A stretch of DNA of 64,000 nucleotides, taken from positions 725,663-789,662 of the forward strand of contig NZ_KQ969521.1 in the NCBI RefSeq assembly GCF_001578935.1, given 5' to 3'. Made by a program: the position numbers and the translations under genes. Positions within the stretch are counted from its first letter, which is position 1, and each line of letters begins with the position of its first letter. A model generated the notes under the pieces. That model was not told where the DNA came from. It ran no database searches and worked only from the letters and a program-made list of their open reading frames with translations. This document shows positions 19,769 through 29,885 of the stretch, piece after piece. This DNA is from Streptococcus oralis (GTDB lineage Bacteria > Bacillota > Bacilli > Lactobacillales > Streptococcaceae).

Positions 19769-20725
19769 CTATTTTACCACATTTTTTGAGAAATATAAGT
19801 GATAAAAAGCTGGTGGATAGAGCTTTTGGCGATTATTTTTCGGATTTTTTTGATAGTAAGCCTGAAAATTTCTATAATAGCTAGTCAAATCCGTTTCAAT
19901 CTGCAAAAAATCACCTGACTCTATCGGTCTGACCTGGGGATACCAGTCATCCAGTTGACGGTTTAATAGATTGTCTCCTCGATGATAAGCTTCCTCCTGC
20001 TTCTTCATCCAGTAGGACGTTTGATAGTACAACTGTTGGCGAATGTAGTGACAGATAGTGGAATCTTGCACAACTGCAAAACGAGGTAGTTTTTGTTTTT
20101 GATAAGGAAATCGTAGAATTTCCAAGAGATTTCCTTGGCCATAGGGAAATTCTTTGACCTGAAAATGAAGCTTGCCACGTAGGTCCTGATGCAAAAGATA
20201 TTTGAGTCTCAAAATTTTCCTTTTGAGATCCAGTTCCCAAACAAAGAAACCCATATTTTGACTCAAATAGAGAAATCCCCTTTGCAGTTGTGTTAATCGC
20301 TCTTTTAACCAGAGCTTTTCTCCCAGTAGCCAGATAACCTGATAGCCCTGGCTACGGTAGCCTTGACTTCTATTGCCTAAAAGCTTTTGAGACAAGGGAC
20401 TGCACTGGACCTCCAGAGCTAATTTCTCATTGACAAGAACATCCGCAACCTGCTGAATCTCGGGCAGGCTATATTCTAAGGAGACCTGACTGTCTTTCTT
20501 GGCCCAGTGATAAAGGGTCTCTTTGTTGCCCAAGTGTTCTGGACTTTCATTCTCGAAAATAGCGATGCAATCTCTTAACCTTTCATGGGCAAAATGCGTT
20601 CGAATACTCTGTCCCTGACGTAATCGTAGTCCACCCCCACAGGCTGGGCAAGTATAAGCTTGCTTGGTCACATCTTTTTCAAGGGCATTCACCAAAATTC
20701 CCTTGGCATCTTTGGCTACAAACAT
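19769..20725 (-). CDS. coiA: competence protein CoiA
   Basis: A 318-residue CoiA-family protein, the usual length. The N-terminal region has the CPACGGGLRLRQG zinc-ribbon-like motif. A restriction-endonuclease-like fold follows (EVQCSPLS after LVNEKLALE, then YQVIWLLGEK). CoiA is needed in streptococci for recombination of incoming single-stranded DNA with RecA and DprA. It is in the late com regulon. A SigX-type box lies 22 bases before the ATG and a strong ribosome site (AAAGGAGGT) is present. It leads the coiA-pepF-methyltransferase unit. Confidence 0.95.
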   Translation of the reverse strand: MFVAKDAKGILVNALEKDVTKQAYTCPACGGGLRLRQGQSIRTHFAHERLRDCIAIFENESPEHLGNKETLYHWAKKDSQVSLEYSLPEIQQVADVLVNEKLALEVQCSPLSQKLLGNRSQGYRSQGYQVIWLLGEKLWLKERLTQLQRGFLYLSQNMGFFVWELDLKRKILRLKYLLHQDLRGKLHFQVKEFPYGQGNLLEILRFPYQKQKLPRFAVVQDSTICHYIRQQLYYQTSYWMKKQEEAYHRGDNLLNRQLDDWYPQVRPIESGDFLQIETDLTSYYRNFQAYYQKNPKNNRQKLYPPAFYHLYFSKNVVK

Positions 20726-20746
20726 GGTCTACCTCCTTTTCTCATT

Positions 20747-20754
20747 TATTCGAA
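20747..20754 (-). promoter_or_regulatory. competence (SigX/ComX) box of coiA
   Basis: TTCGAATA on the minus strand, one mismatch from the SigX consensus TACGAATA, 22 bases before the coiA ATG. Confidence 0.8.
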
Positions 20755-20763
20755 AAAGAAGTT

Positions 20764-20784
20764 AAAAAAAGCTGGAATTCCAGC
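20764..20784 (-). terminator. terminator of the CARF nuclease gene
   Basis: The palindrome GCTGGAATTCCAGC is followed by TTTTTTT on the minus strand. It isolates coiA from the gene before it. Confidence 0.85.
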
Positions 20785-20802
20785 CTTTCATGATATTATT
20801 TC

Positions 20803-21951
20803 TTATCTTTTTTGTCTCTTAGAATATTTTTTTAGCATGGGTATGAGATTGGGAATCTGCTCACTTCTAATGACCAGCACGCCGTATTCTTGACAGCGGT
20901 TGGCATAAACGGGATTGATTTTCCCCGTACAGACAATTAACTTGAGGCAACTTTCCCCAGCAAAATGATTGGCATAGACTTCTAGTTCGTTGATGGCTTC
21001 AACTGATAAATCCGTCATCTTGCAAGAGATAAAGGTAATCGAGCGTCCCTTTCTCAGAATGACATCAATCTCATTTTGAACATTGTCTGCCTCTGGAAAG
21101 ATGCCATTCCAATCAATCTCACCGCCTATCATGCACTCATCAAACAGCTGAGACTCAAGCGCCAAGAGATAGAGATATACCTCTAAAATATGCCCCTTGT
21201 TGCGACAAAAGACTTGAGCTTCTTGACTTGGAAAGCTGTATGCTACTCGCTCCTTGTCCTCGCTTTCAATACAAAGCATCCCCGCTTCCACAAGTAAAGG
21301 GATGAGGGATTCTGGATAGTGATAATACTTGCCGTTGTTTTCCAGTATCTTTTCAGTTTCAGCATGAAGGTCATTGGTCTTAGCTAAGGAGAAAAATTGG
21401 GTCACTTGATACCAGTGGGTGGGATTGGAAATGGCAGAGCTGGCTAGTTTTTTGATGGCTGCAACTTGCTGAGCTGAGTGGATAGGGCGTTTTGATTTGA
21501 GCATTTTTCCACCACGTAAGGCTATCAGCTGTTGGATGCTTAGTGTTGGAATGTCCAAATCTTCTTTTTCTAACTGGCCGGCTACCCACTTGTATTGTTT
21601 TCCTCGCTCGACATCCATGGCAACGATGGGGAGCTGCCGATCCAAGCCGTATTGATAGAGAGATAAGGCTAGTAGCGAATCCCCACCAAAAACATCGAGA
21701 AGGACTTGGTCATAGCCTGCTAGACAATAATCTAACTGGTCTGCTAGTTGTTCTAAGGATAACTGACGAAAGGTCACTCGTTGGATATGAGGCACCTCTT
21801 CCATGATAAACTGACGGAGAGATAGCTTCTCTTCATTGCTTATTTTCGTCAAAGATAGAAAAAGAATCTCGTCACAATCACTGATAAAGGCTTGGTAGAC
21901 ATTCTTTTCCAATACATGCCGATCATACAATTCTACCAAAAGACTCGTCAT
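20803..21951 (-). CDS. Card1/DUF1887-type CARF plus PD-(D/E)XK nuclease, stand-alone
   Basis: A 382-residue protein that reads as the DUF1887 (PF09002, Card1 endonuclease) family. The N-terminus MTSLLVELYDRHVLEKNVY is typical. The Rossmann-like CARF core includes LLDVFGGDSLLALSLYQYG (about residues 84-102), the ligand-loop region. A winged-helix middle leads to a C-terminal restriction-type nuclease with GHILEVY (E267), NEIDVIL (D296) and FISCK (K311), a complete PD-(D/E)XK set. Card1 proteins are cyclic-tetra-adenylate-activated DNA/RNA nickases of type III CRISPR. No Cas gene or array is in this window. The ATG at 21951 is chosen for its GGAGG site; an upstream ATG at 21999 has none. It has its own promoter and terminator. 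Confidence 0.82.
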   Translation of the reverse strand: MTSLLVELYDRHVLEKNVYQAFISDCDEILFLSLTKISNEEKLSLRQFIMEEVPHIQRVTFRQLSLEQLADQLDYCLAGYDQVLLDVFGGDSLLALSLYQYGLDRQLPIVAMDVERGKQYKWVAGQLEKEDLDIPTLSIQQLIALRGGKMLKSKRPIHSAQQVAAIKKLASSAISNPTHWYQVTQFFSLAKTNDLHAETEKILENNGKYYHYPESLIPLLVEAGMLCIESEDKERVAYSFPSQEAQVFCRNKGHILEVYLYLLALESQLFDECMIGGEIDWNGIFPEADNVQNEIDVILRKGRSITFISCKMTDLSVEAINELEVYANHFAGESCLKLIVCTGKINPVYANRCQEYGVLVIRSEQIPNLIPMLKKYSKRQKR

Positions 21952-22030
21952 TCGACCACCTCCATCATAAAGACTTTCTTGCGCTGAGAATATCAGCAAT
22001 ACAGCCCTACTGCTCAGATTTCCTACTTCT

Positions 22031-22039
22031 AGTATAGCA
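22031..22039 (-). promoter_or_regulatory. probable promoter of the CARF nuclease gene
   Basis: TGCTATACT on the minus strand (extended -10, hexamer 22031-22036), about 80 bases before the start. No clear -35. Confidence 0.5.
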
Positions 22040-22074
22040 TAAAATCCTGCTTACCCCAATCAACCAACTCAAAC

Positions 22075-22112
22075 AAAAACGAATAGAAACCTTGCAAAGT
22101 GGTTTCTATTCG
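22075..22112 (-). terminator. terminator of the rnr-smpB-tehB unit
   Basis: Stem CGAATAGAAACC / GGTTTCTATTCG with a 9-base loop, followed by TTTTTGTTTG on the minus strand. Confidence 0.9.
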
Positions 22113-22128
22113 CTGGTATAGGTTTGAT

Positions 22129-22989
22129 TTACTTGACTTTTTTGGCTAACATAGTCGCAAAGCGTAGTTGAATGCGATTACCATTTTCATCACGACGGTG
22201 CAGATGTCCTGGGTTTTCATTATACTTGACCAATTCCCAATCCTTGTAGTAGTCCGCCAACTCCCCTTCTTTAAAGGTGAATGGAAAGTTGACTGAGCAA
22301 GGATAATCCTCCGTATCCATAGCACAGACGATAAGGTTATAACCACCGACCGTGGTGTGCTCCTGCATATTTTGGATAATAGCTGGAATACGGTCCGTTT
22401 GTAAGAACATCAGAACAACAGTTGATACGATAAAATCATAGTCTTGGCTAATGCTGGCTGAATTGATATCATAAAGTCCGACAGACATGTCTAGATCCTC
22501 TTGTTCCACAATCCTTTGCAAGATTTCAAGGGACAATTCATTTTGATCCACAGCTGTCACATCAAAACCATTCTGTGCAAGAAAGAGAGAGTTACGTCCT
22601 TGACCACAACCCAAATCCAAGGCTCTTCCTGGTTTCACCGTTTGCATAGCTTCTAGGACCTCTGAATGGACTGGATTTGTCTGGTATCTCTTAGGGAAAT
22701 AATCCTCAGGTTTACAATAAAATTCCAAGTACCATTCTACATCATCTGTGGATGCCTCTACTCGGTGCCAAGCTTGCGGTTGTGCCATAGGGTTATCTGC
22801 TCCTGCTTCAAAGAGGTGTTCAGCTAGAACCTCACCATCTTCAGCCAGCTCAATAAACTTGAGTACCCCTTTCAAGACAGTAATTTTTCCCCAAGTGCCG
22901 ACTTTAGTATTGTGCTTTTGCTGAACTGCTTCAGGCATGGTCTGTTTATTCCACAAGGGCATCCGTTTATAGGCAATTAATTTTTCCAT
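22129..22989 (-). CDS. tehB: TehB-like SAM-dependent methyltransferase
   Basis: A 286-residue protein with an N-terminal DUF1971-type cupin (about residues 1-90, ending WYLEFYCKPEDYFP) and a C-terminal TehB methyltransferase domain. The SAM motif is ALDLGCGQGRNSLFLA, followed by VTAVDQN. TehB methylates tellurite and is called a tellurite-resistance protein. The natural substrate is not known. It is 14 bases after smpB and ends the transcript at a strong hairpin. Confidence 0.92.
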   Translation of the reverse strand: MEKLIAYKRMPLWNKQTMPEAVQQKHNTKVGTWGKITVLKGVLKFIELAEDGEVLAEHLFEAGADNPMAQPQAWHRVEASTDDVEWYLEFYCKPEDYFPKRYQTNPVHSEVLEAMQTVKPGRALDLGCGQGRNSLFLAQNGFDVTAVDQNELSLEILQRIVEQEDLDMSVGLYDINSASISQDYDFIVSTVVLMFLQTDRIPAIIQNMQEHTTVGGYNLIVCAMDTEDYPCSVNFPFTFKEGELADYYKDWELVKYNENPGHLHRRDENGNRIQLRFATMLAKKVK

Positions 22990-23003
22990 TTTACTTCCTC
23001 TTC

Positions 23004-23471
23004 TTAACGCTGGTTGACAGCTTTCATCACACGCGCGATGTCGCGGTTTTGTTCACGACGCTTGATTGACTCTCGTTTGTCATAGTCATGTTTCCCTTTA
23101 GCAAGTCCTAAAAGGAGTTTAGCGTAGCCATCTTTGATATAGACTTTGAGGGGAACAAGGGTCATTCCTGTCCCTTTGGTCTCTTGTTCCAATTTTTGAA
23201 TTTGCTTCTTATGGAGCAGGAGTTTACGACGGCGTTCTGGTTCCTGGTTCCAGATATTGCCCTCTTCGTAAGGGGCGATATGAACATTGCTCAGCCAGAC
23301 TTCCCCATTTTTTACTTGGGCAAAGCCGTCCTTGAGATTGATTCGAGCAGCTCGAACGCTCTTGATTTCAGTTCCAGTCAGGACCATCCCTGCCTCTAGC
23401 GTATCTACGATTGTATAGTCGTGGTGCGCCTTTTTATTTTGTGCGACGACCTTTCCCTCGCCCTTTGCCAT
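23004..23471 (-). CDS. smpB: tmRNA-binding protein SmpB
   Basis: A 155-residue SmpB with the oligonucleotide-binding barrel ([38 protein letters not shown]) and the basic C-terminal tail [20 protein letters not shown]. The tail mimics the missing codon-anticodon pair on stalled ribosomes. With tmRNA it drives trans-translation. Its start overlaps the rnr end by 38 bases, with AAGGAG inside rnr, so it is translationally coupled to RNase R, its partner in decay of non-stop mRNA. Confidence 0.97.
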   Translation of the reverse strand: MAKGEGKVVAQNKKAHHDYTIVDTLEAGMVLTGTEIKSVRAARINLKDGFAQVKNGEVWLSNVHIAPYEEGNIWNQEPERRRKLLLHKKQIQKLEQETKGTGMTLVPLKVYIKDGYAKLLLGLAKGKHDYDKRESIKRREQNRDIARVMKAVNQR

Positions 23472-25788
23472 GCTTGGCTCCTTTCTTAGCTACTTCTTTG
23501 TAAAAAGGTTTCTTGCCTTTTTTCTTCTTATCTTTTTGTGAATGCTTAGGCTTCTCTTTAGAATGACCTTGTCTTTTCTTGTCTTCCTTCTTTTCTGAAC
23601 GACGACCAAAGCTACGTCCTCGGTCTTTGCGGCCAGCTTGTTTCAAGCCTTTTTCGATAACATCAAACTCACTTGGGAGATAAGAGAAATCAATCTCTCC
23701 TGTCATCTTGTCTGCTCTTTCAACCCGAATGCGAATTTGCTGTCCTACACGGAAAGTTGTTCCTGATTTTTCCCCACGAAGAGTCAAATCACGTTCATTA
23801 AAATGATAAAATTCAGGCAAATTGGTAATGTGAATCAATCCTTCGACTGTATTTGGCAATTCGACAAAGAGACCAAACTTGACAATGCTGGATACAACAG
23901 CGTCATACTCTTCACCCACGTATTCTTCCATGTACTCAGCCTTTTTCATGGCTTCGACTTCACGCTCGGCCTCGATGGCACGACGTTCACGATTGGAAGA
24001 CTGGGTTGCAATCTCTGGAATCACTTGCTCAAAATGCTCAGCTATTTCCTTGGAACGGCCGTAATCTCGAATCATTCGATGGACTAGAAGGTCAGGATAA
24101 CGGCGAATAGGGCTGGTAAAGTGAGTGTAATAATCAGCAGCAAGACCATAGTGACCGTGATTGTGCTCTGAATAGCGAGCTTGTTGCATAGAACGGAGAA
24201 GCATCATGGACAATACATCCGCATAGGGTTCTCCCTCAACAGCACGCATGATGTCTTGAAGAGCCTCCTGGCTAATCTCACTAGCAGTCCCATAAATTCG
24301 CAAACCAAAGCTCGAAGCGTAATCAATGAATTTCTGAACCTTTTCAGCCTTGGGCTCCTCGTGAATCCGATAGATAAAAGGAAGGTCCAGCTTACTAAAG
24401 TGTTCGGCAACCGTTTCGTTGGCAATCAACATGAAGGACTCGATCATCCGCTCAGCAACACCACGCTGACGAAGAACAATATCAACTGGCTTGCCTTTTT
24501 TATCCACTAGAATCTTAGCTTCATTAGTATCAAAATTGAGGGCACCACGCTTCTCACGCATGCTTTCTAGCCTTTCATGAAGCTTAGCCATAAGCTCGAT
24601 ACTAGGAACAATTTTCTTAAACTCTTGTCTTTTTTCCTCGTCACCTGCTAAGATATCATTAACAGCGCTATAGGTCATCCGAAAACTAGTCTTGATCACT
24701 GTTTGTGTAATGGTGTAATTAACTACACGACCGTGTTTATCAATTTCCATAATAGCAGACTGGGTCAAGCGATCTACTTGAGGGTTGAGAGAGCAAATGC
24801 CGTTTGACAAACGCTCTGGAAGCATTGGCACCACACGGTCTGTCACGTAGACAGAAGTCGCGCGGTTAAGGGCTTCCTTGTCGAGGGCAGAACCCTCAGT
24901 CACGTAGTAGGAAACATCCGCGATGTGAACTCCGAGTTCGATATTGCCATTCTTTAAAGGCTTGATGTGGACCGCATCGTCCAAGTCCTTGGCATCCGCA
25001 CCGTCAATGGTAAAGGTAAGCTCATCTCTCAGGTCCAGACGACCTTCCATATCCTTTTGAGACGGAGCTTCTGGTACACTTTCTGCCTCCTTGAGAACAG
25101 CTTCTGGAAATTCTGAAACAATATCCATGGATTCCAAGACTTCAAGAACGTCAATCCCAGCATCAGTCGAGTGCCCCACCACATCAAGGACACTAGCAAC
25201 AAAGAAATCATGTTTCTTACTTGGGTATTTATCGATAAAGACCTTGAGAACTTCAGTACCTTCCAACTTGATAGCTGGTTTCTTCACATAGATCGGTTGG
25301 CTGATTTTCTGATTTTTTGAACGAATGTAGCCAGCATACTTAGGTTTTTCCTGATCCAGAACGATTTTCCCGACAACTGTCGTCAGGCTGTGTTCTAAGA
25401 TATCAATAATTTTAGCTTCGGCAGCTGTTCCCTTGTTGCGGTCAGCAACTTTCTTGATGACCACCTCTACGGTATCACCATCAATGGCATAGTTGACATC
25501 GTTTTTTCCTACAAAAAGATCGTCCTCTTCGCCTTCTAGACTGACAAAGCCAAAGCCGTTTTTATGGGCATGAAAAATCCCTTTGAGGGTAATTTCATGT
25601 TTCTTCTTTTGGTCCAGACATAAGCTACCATCATCTTCAAAACGAATCTGGTGCTTTCTTTCCATCAGAGACAGGGTTTTAATCAACTCACGGAAATCCT
25701 TGGACCCATCCTTTCCGAGAGCCTGAGCCAGGTCATTTACCGTTACTCGCCCCTTCTCTTGCAAATATTCTTTAATTTTATCTTTCAT
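23434..25788 (-). CDS. rnr: ribonuclease R
   Basis: A 784-residue processive 3'-5' exoribonuclease. It has an N-terminal helix-turn-helix and two cold-shock domains ([17 protein letters not shown]). The RNB catalytic core has [14 protein letters not shown], with the magnesium-binding aspartates. A C-terminal S1 domain ([20 protein letters not shown]) is followed by a very basic Lys/Arg tail of about 60 residues. It degrades structured RNA and works with SmpB/tmRNA. It is between secG and smpB. Confidence 0.97.
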   Translation of the reverse strand: MKDKIKEYLQEKGRVTVNDLAQALGKDGSKDFRELIKTLSLMERKHQIRFEDDGSLCLDQKKKHEITLKGIFHAHKNGFGFVSLEGEEDDLFVGKNDVNYAIDGDTVEVVIKKVADRNKGTAAEAKIIDILEHSLTTVVGKIVLDQEKPKYAGYIRSKNQKISQPIYVKKPAIKLEGTEVLKVFIDKYPSKKHDFFVASVLDVVGHSTDAGIDVLEVLESMDIVSEFPEAVLKEAESVPEAPSQKDMEGRLDLRDELTFTIDGADAKDLDDAVHIKPLKNGNIELGVHIADVSYYVTEGSALDKEALNRATSVYVTDRVVPMLPERLSNGICSLNPQVDRLTQSAIMEIDKHGRVVNYTITQTVIKTSFRMTYSAVNDILAGDEEKRQEFKKIVPSIELMAKLHERLESMREKRGALNFDTNEAKILVDKKGKPVDIVLRQRGVAERMIESFMLIANETVAEHFSKLDLPFIYRIHEEPKAEKVQKFIDYASSFGLRIYGTASEISQEALQDIMRAVEGEPYADVLSMMLLRSMQQARYSEHNHGHYGLAADYYTHFTSPIRRYPDLLVHRMIRDYGRSKEIAEHFEQVIPEIATQSSNRERRAIEAEREVEAMKKAEYMEEYVGEEYDAVVSSIVKFGLFVELPNTVEGLIHITNLPEFYHFNERDLTLRGEKSGTTFRVGQQIRIRVERADKMTGEIDFSYLPSEFDVIEKGLKQAGRKDRGRSFGRRSEKKEDKKRQGHSKEKPKHSQKDKKKKGKKPFYKEVAKKGAKHGKGRGKGRRTK

Positions 25789-25846
25789 GTTTTCTTTCTA
25801 GATTTTTAAAATTTTTTTGAGTGATAACTTTAGTAAACATCATTCA

Positions 25847-25877
25847 AAATAAAAATAGGCTAAGACCTAGTCTCGCC
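25847..25877 (-). terminator. imperfect terminator after secG
   Basis: The minus-strand stem GGC-AGAC / GTCT-GCC with small bulges is followed by TATTTTTATTTT. It separates secG from rnr and may be leaky. Confidence 0.6.
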
Positions 25878-25883
25878 CATTTC

Positions 25884-26117
25884 TTATCTACTTGATAATA
25901 CTGTCAATGCTAAGGCAATGGCTAGCCAGAAAAAGACTAAAATACCTGTCAAACGTTGCATCACAGCTTCAAAACCACGCGCTTTACTACGTTCAAACAA
26001 ATCACCTGAGCTGGCATCAAATACATTGCTGGATTGGTTCTTAGTTGGCTGCATGAAAATCGCAATCACAATCACAACAGATAATACTAATAAAATGGTT
26101 AATAATAGGTTATACAT
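25884..26117 (-). CDS. secG: preprotein translocase subunit SecG
   Basis: A 77-residue protein with two transmembrane helices (residues 2-22 and about 52-74). The conserved cytoplasmic loop is QPTKNQSSNVFDASSGDLFERSKARG. SecG assists SecYEG-mediated export. The TAAGGAG site before the ATG supports the start. It lies 39 bases after rpmG. Confidence 0.93.
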   Translation of the reverse strand: MYNLLLTILLVLSVVIVIAIFMQPTKNQSSNVFDASSGDLFERSKARGFEAVMQRLTGILVFFWLAIALALTVLSSR

Positions 26118-26156
26118 ATCAAACTCCTTAAAATCCCTATTATTTTACCATAAATT

Positions 26157-26306
26157 CTACTTAGATTCAAGATGTAAAGTTACTTTTCTTTCCTTTGGAC
26201 AATATTTTAACACCTCAATCTTGTCTGGATGAGTTTTGGAGTTCTTACTGGTTAGATAATTCATGCTGCCACAAGAGGAGCACTTGAGATTGATTTTTAC
26301 TCGCAC
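26157..26306 (-). CDS. rpmG: 50S ribosomal protein L33
   Basis: A 49-residue L33, [20 protein letters not shown] through [16 protein letters not shown]. It starts with GTG at 26306, which shares its first base with the TAG stop of the upstream efflux gene (TAGTG), a stop-start overlap that implies coupling. A ribosome site AAAGGA lies 7 bases before it. It keeps three of the four zinc-ribbon Cys (CSSC and YCP); the fourth position is Glu. Streptococci carry several L33 copies. Confidence 0.92.
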   Translation of the reverse strand: MRVKINLKCSSCGSMNYLTSKNSKTHPDKIEVLKYCPKERKVTLHLESK

Positions 26307-27505
26307 TAGATTTCCTTTACTTTTAATAATGATCTAAATTGCACTATGTTACATAAACAACTGAAAGCTACACAGGCTGCTGTCGCATAAAAGACAGCAT
26401 GGTAGCCCAAATATCCTGCAACTGCGGATCCCGCCATAGGTCCAATCACTCCACCGAGGTAAAAAAAGACTTGGTTGAAGGCGAAAATCCTTGAAATACC
26501 TGATTTTGGAGTCATTTTGCTAAGAAGGGCATTAACTCCCGGGATGAGAGCACCTGTTCCCAAACCAAAGAGAAAACGATACAAGCCAAGTTGAAGGGGG
26601 CTGGTTGCATGAGCACAAAGGAGGTAAATGATGACGGAATAAATCTGCGCTGCGACCAACAATCTATGATTCCCTACCTTATCGCCAAGTTTTCCTAGAA
26701 TTCCAGCACTCATCATGCTAGAAAATCCCATGCTGGATACAATCAATCCTGATACAAAGAGGAGATTCTCAGTCTGCCCTAAGTCCCGCACATAGAGAGC
26801 CAGAATGGGGCCAATTGATTGAGCTGAAAATTGAATGACAAAGCTCGTCAAAAATAGGTTTACTAAGAGCCTAGGATACTTGAAAGAAGAAAATACTTCT
26901 TTCGTTGGGATGGCCTTCTCCTTAGCCACTGGCTGAAAATCTTCCTTGATAAAGAAAATGGTTAGGATTCCAGCTAAAAATAAGAAAGCACCGACCAATA
27001 AAAAGACATTACGAATGCCAAAAATTTCAGCAATAAAGCCTCCAACAAAGGGACCCGTCAGTGTTCCTGCAACAACACCTGTAGATAGAGTCCCCAGAGC
27101 CGCTCCAGACTTATCTTTAGGTACCTGACTAGCAATCAAGGCTGTTGCATTGGGGACAAAACCAGTAAATACACCATTGAGCAAGCGCAGAAAGAGTAGC
27201 CAATAGATATTGGGTACGAAGGCCAAACCTCCCATAGTGATGGTCATGGCAAGACCCGCTCGAATCATCATGGGTTTTCGACCGTACTTGTCAGCAAGAA
27301 TACCCCAGATAGGAGAAACTAGAGCTGCTGAAACAGCCGAAACTGAGATGGCTAATCCAGCATAGAAAGCAACTTGGTCTCCTTCAATTCCCAACTGCTC
27401 TACAAAGATAGGCATGAAGGGAACGACCAAGGAGATACTGGCTCCCGTTAGAAAACTACCGAACCAGGCGACACGAAGATTCTCTTTCCAACTAATCTCT
27501 TGCAC
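26306..27505 (-). CDS. pmrA: MFS multidrug efflux transporter, PmrA type
   Basis: A 399-residue 12-span major facilitator protein. Motif A is present in both forms ([13 protein letters not shown] in the loop after helix 2, and [13 protein letters not shown] in the second half). It resembles pneumococcal PmrA, which exports fluoroquinolones and dyes. The GTG at 27505 is chosen because GGAGG is 8 bases upstream; this gives the length of PmrA and overlaps the coaE end by 14 bases. It ends in the TAGTG overlap with rpmG. Confidence 0.88.
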   Translation of the reverse strand: MQEISWKENLRVAWFGSFLTGASISLVVPFMPIFVEQLGIEGDQVAFYAGLAISVSAVSAALVSPIWGILADKYGRKPMMIRAGLAMTITMGGLAFVPNIYWLLFLRLLNGVFTGFVPNATALIASQVPKDKSGAALGTLSTGVVAGTLTGPFVGGFIAEIFGIRNVFLLVGAFLFLAGILTIFFIKEDFQPVAKEKAIPTKEVFSSFKYPRLLVNLFLTSFVIQFSAQSIGPILALYVRDLGQTENLLFVSGLIVSSMGFSSMMSAGILGKLGDKVGNHRLLVAAQIYSVIIYLLCAHATSPLQLGLYRFLFGLGTGALIPGVNALLSKMTPKSGISRIFAFNQVFFYLGGVIGPMAGSAVAGYLGYHAVFYATAACVAFSCLCNIVQFRSLLKVKEI

Positions 27506-28097
27506 AGCTATCGCCTCCTTCAAGTAACTTCATTACTTGACTCACAAGCTGATCACGACTGCCATTATTGTCTAATATATGGCTCGCCAATTTTTTCTTT
27601 TCTTCTAAAGACCACTGGGCGGCCAAACGGGACTCTGCTACTTCCTTAGAAAGATGATCCCGTTTCATGAAACGTTCCACCTGAACATCACGGTTCACAT
27701 AAACCAGCCATGTCTCATCAAACCAAGCACTGTAGTCCTGTTCAAAAAGCAGGGGAATATCCATGAAAAAAACCGTTTCTGTATGAGCTAACTGGTCTCT
27801 CAGTGCAGCCAATTCCTCACGAATAATCTCTCCTTGGGTTTGCTTAGACCATTCCCGCTCCTCAGGATTTGAAAAGATGAGACTAGCTAGGAGAGGGCGA
27901 TTGAGTTCTCCATTTTCGAGGATGATTTCCTGCCCAAAGTGTTGAACCAAGAGCTGATAAAGACGTCCACCAGGTCTTTGTAGTTGGTGGACGACTGCGT
28001 CAGCATCGACTACTTGAAAGCCTTGCTCTCTTAGGAAATTTGTCACAGTTGACTTACCTGAGGCAATTCCTCCTGTGATTCCGATGATTTTTCCCAT
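27492..28097 (-). CDS. coaE: dephospho-CoA kinase
   Basis: A 201-residue P-loop kinase that performs the last step of CoA synthesis. The motifs are GITGGIASGKSTV (Walker A), VVDADAVVHQL and DIPLLFE. The ATG at 28097 shares its A with the fpg stop (TGATG), and AGGAGGGG lies just upstream, so it is coupled to fpg. It overlaps the efflux gene at its end. Confidence 0.95.
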   Translation of the reverse strand: MGKIIGITGGIASGKSTVTNFLREQGFQVVDADAVVHQLQRPGGRLYQLLVQHFGQEIILENGELNRPLLASLIFSNPEEREWSKQTQGEIIREELAALRDQLAHTETVFFMDIPLLFEQDYSAWFDETWLVYVNRDVQVERFMKRDHLSKEVAESRLAAQWSLEEKKKLASHILDNNGSRDQLVSQVMKLLEGGDSCARD

Positions 28098-28921
28098 CAG
28101 CCCCTCCTTTGACACTGAGGACAAAAATGAGTTCCTCGTCCACCGAGCTGGAATTTCTCAATGACTGTCCCACAGCGCGAACATGCTTGCCCAGTCCTAT
28201 CATAGACCTGATGAAAATCCTGCATGGTTCCGTCTTCCCCAAAGGTATTGGTGTAAGTGCGAATGGTGGAACCGCCCTTTTCGACTGCCTGTCCCAAAAC
28301 AGCAATGGTCTGGTCATGAATAGCTGACGCTTCTTCTGCCGTCAAAGTCTGGGAAAGTCTAGCTGGATGAATCTGAGCTCGCCAAAGAACCTCATCCACA
28401 TAGATATTACCAAGGCCAGCTACCAAGGTTTGGTCTAAAAGGTGAGATTTGATAGGCTTTTTAGACTTGGCTAGGGAAGCTTGAAAGACCTGCAAATCAA
28501 AGTCCTGATCTTTGGGCTCAGGGCCTAGTTTCTTAGAAATAAAGTAGGCATCCAAAAGGTCTGGCGCCAAGAGTTCCATCGTACCAAACTTGCGTACATC
28601 CTCGTAAACAAGCGTACCACCATCCTCAAACTGGAAGAAAATATGAGCATGCTTGCGTTCAGGAACCTGATCCAGATAGTAAAAATACTTGCCCTCCATC
28701 CGTAGATGCGAAATCAAGACTTTGTCTGTTAGGTAAAAAAGTAGATATTTTCCACGGCGCCCTATGAACTCAATTACTTGTCCAGGCACTTCCCTTTGAA
28801 ATTCGTCCAAATCTGTCTTAATCATCTTGGGATAACGAATCTCTAGGCTAGAAATCTTCTTTCCCAAGATCAATTTTTCTAAGCCACGACGAACCGTTTC
28901 AACCTCAGGTAATTCAGGCAT
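28097..28921 (-). CDS. fpg: formamidopyrimidine-DNA glycosylase (Fpg/MutM)
   Basis: A 274-residue base-excision repair enzyme for 8-oxoguanine and formamidopyrimidines. The start MPELPEVETVRRGL gives the catalytic Pro2 and Glu3. KYLLF and HLRMEGK are in the N-terminal domain. The helix-two-turn-helix follows, and the C-terminal zinc finger has CSRCG and CPQCQRRG. The ATG at 28921 has GGAGG 5 bases before it; an upstream ATG at 28963 would add a tail that would block Pro2 chemistry. Confidence 0.97.
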   Translation of the reverse strand: MPELPEVETVRRGLEKLILGKKISSLEIRYPKMIKTDLDEFQREVPGQVIEFIGRRGKYLLFYLTDKVLISHLRMEGKYFYYLDQVPERKHAHIFFQFEDGGTLVYEDVRKFGTMELLAPDLLDAYFISKKLGPEPKDQDFDLQVFQASLAKSKKPIKSHLLDQTLVAGLGNIYVDEVLWRAQIHPARLSQTLTAEEASAIHDQTIAVLGQAVEKGGSTIRTYTNTFGEDGTMQDFHQVYDRTGQACSRCGTVIEKFQLGGRGTHFCPQCQRRG

Positions 28922-28969
28922 AAGTCCTCCTTCTGTAAAAACAAGAAGCAGGCATGCGCCCACCTCTAC

Positions 28970-29869
28970 TTAGTATTCTTTCTCATTATAGCCAAAGTCA
29001 GCCAAATCTAGCTTTTTATCACGCCAGTTTTTCTTGACCTTGACCCAAGTTTCTAGGAAAACCTTATCCCCTAGCATGAGTTCGATATCACGACGGGCCA
29101 TAGTCCCAATTTTCTTGAGCATAGCGCCACCTTTTCCGATGATAATGCCTTTTTGGCTATCTCGCTCCACCATGATGGTTGCACGGATGTGAACCTTGTC
29201 TGTCTCTTCATCCCGTTTCATAGAGTCAACCACTACGGCAACTGAGTGTGGAATCTCTTCACGTGTCAAATGAAGAACCTTCTCACGAATCATTTCTGAA
29301 ACCAAGAAACGCTCAGGATGATCTGTGATTTGATCAGCTGGGAAATACTGGAAACCTTCCTCTAGATTTTCACTCAAAATATCGATTAGTCGAGAAACGT
29401 TATTTCCCTGAAGGGCTGAGATAGGAACAATTTCCTTAAAGTCCATCTGGTTACGGAAGTCATCAATCTGAGCCAAAAGCTGGTCTGGATGAACCTTGTC
29501 AATCTTATTCACCACCAGAATCACAGGAACCTTGGCAGCTTTCAGACGCTCGATAATCATGTCGTCGCCCTTACCACGTGGCTCATCAGCTGGCACCATG
29601 AATAGAACAGTATCCACTTCACGAAGGGTACTGTAGGCAGATTCCACCATGAAATCTCCAAGGGCTGTTTTAGGCTTGTGAATCCCTGGTGTGTCGATAA
29701 AGACGATTTGCTCCTTATCTGTGGTGTAAATCCCCATGATTTTATTGCGCGTTGTCTGCGCCTTGTCACTCATAATGGCAATCTTTTGCCCCATGACGTG
29801 ATTTAAAAAAGTTGACTTCCCAACATTGGGACGCCCTAAAATGGCTACAAAGCCTGATTTAAATGTCAT
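28970..29869 (-). CDS. era: GTPase Era
   Basis: A 299-residue ribosome-assembly GTPase. The G domain has [20 protein letters not shown] and NKID. A C-terminal KH domain has [14 protein letters not shown], which binds the 3' end of 16S rRNA. It is 16 bases after dgkA in the ybeY-dgkA-era run, a conserved cluster of 16S rRNA maturation genes. Confidence 0.98.
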   Translation of the reverse strand: MTFKSGFVAILGRPNVGKSTFLNHVMGQKIAIMSDKAQTTRNKIMGIYTTDKEQIVFIDTPGIHKPKTALGDFMVESAYSTLREVDTVLFMVPADEPRGKGDDMIIERLKAAKVPVILVVNKIDKVHPDQLLAQIDDFRNQMDFKEIVPISALQGNNVSRLIDILSENLEEGFQYFPADQITDHPERFLVSEMIREKVLHLTREEIPHSVAVVVDSMKRDEETDKVHIRATIMVERDSQKGIIIGKGGAMLKKIGTMARRDIELMLGDKVFLETWVKVKKNWRDKKLDLADFGYNEKEY

Positions 29870-29885
29870 AATTTCCTCTTATAGT

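Noticed and set aside
20700..22150. A CRISPR array or Cas genes near the Card1-like gene
   Set aside because: The flanking genes are tehB and coiA, and no direct repeats with spacers were seen in this window.
28054..28317. An 87-residue minus-strand frame across the fpg/coaE junction
   Set aside because: The frame overlaps both true genes and has no supported start.
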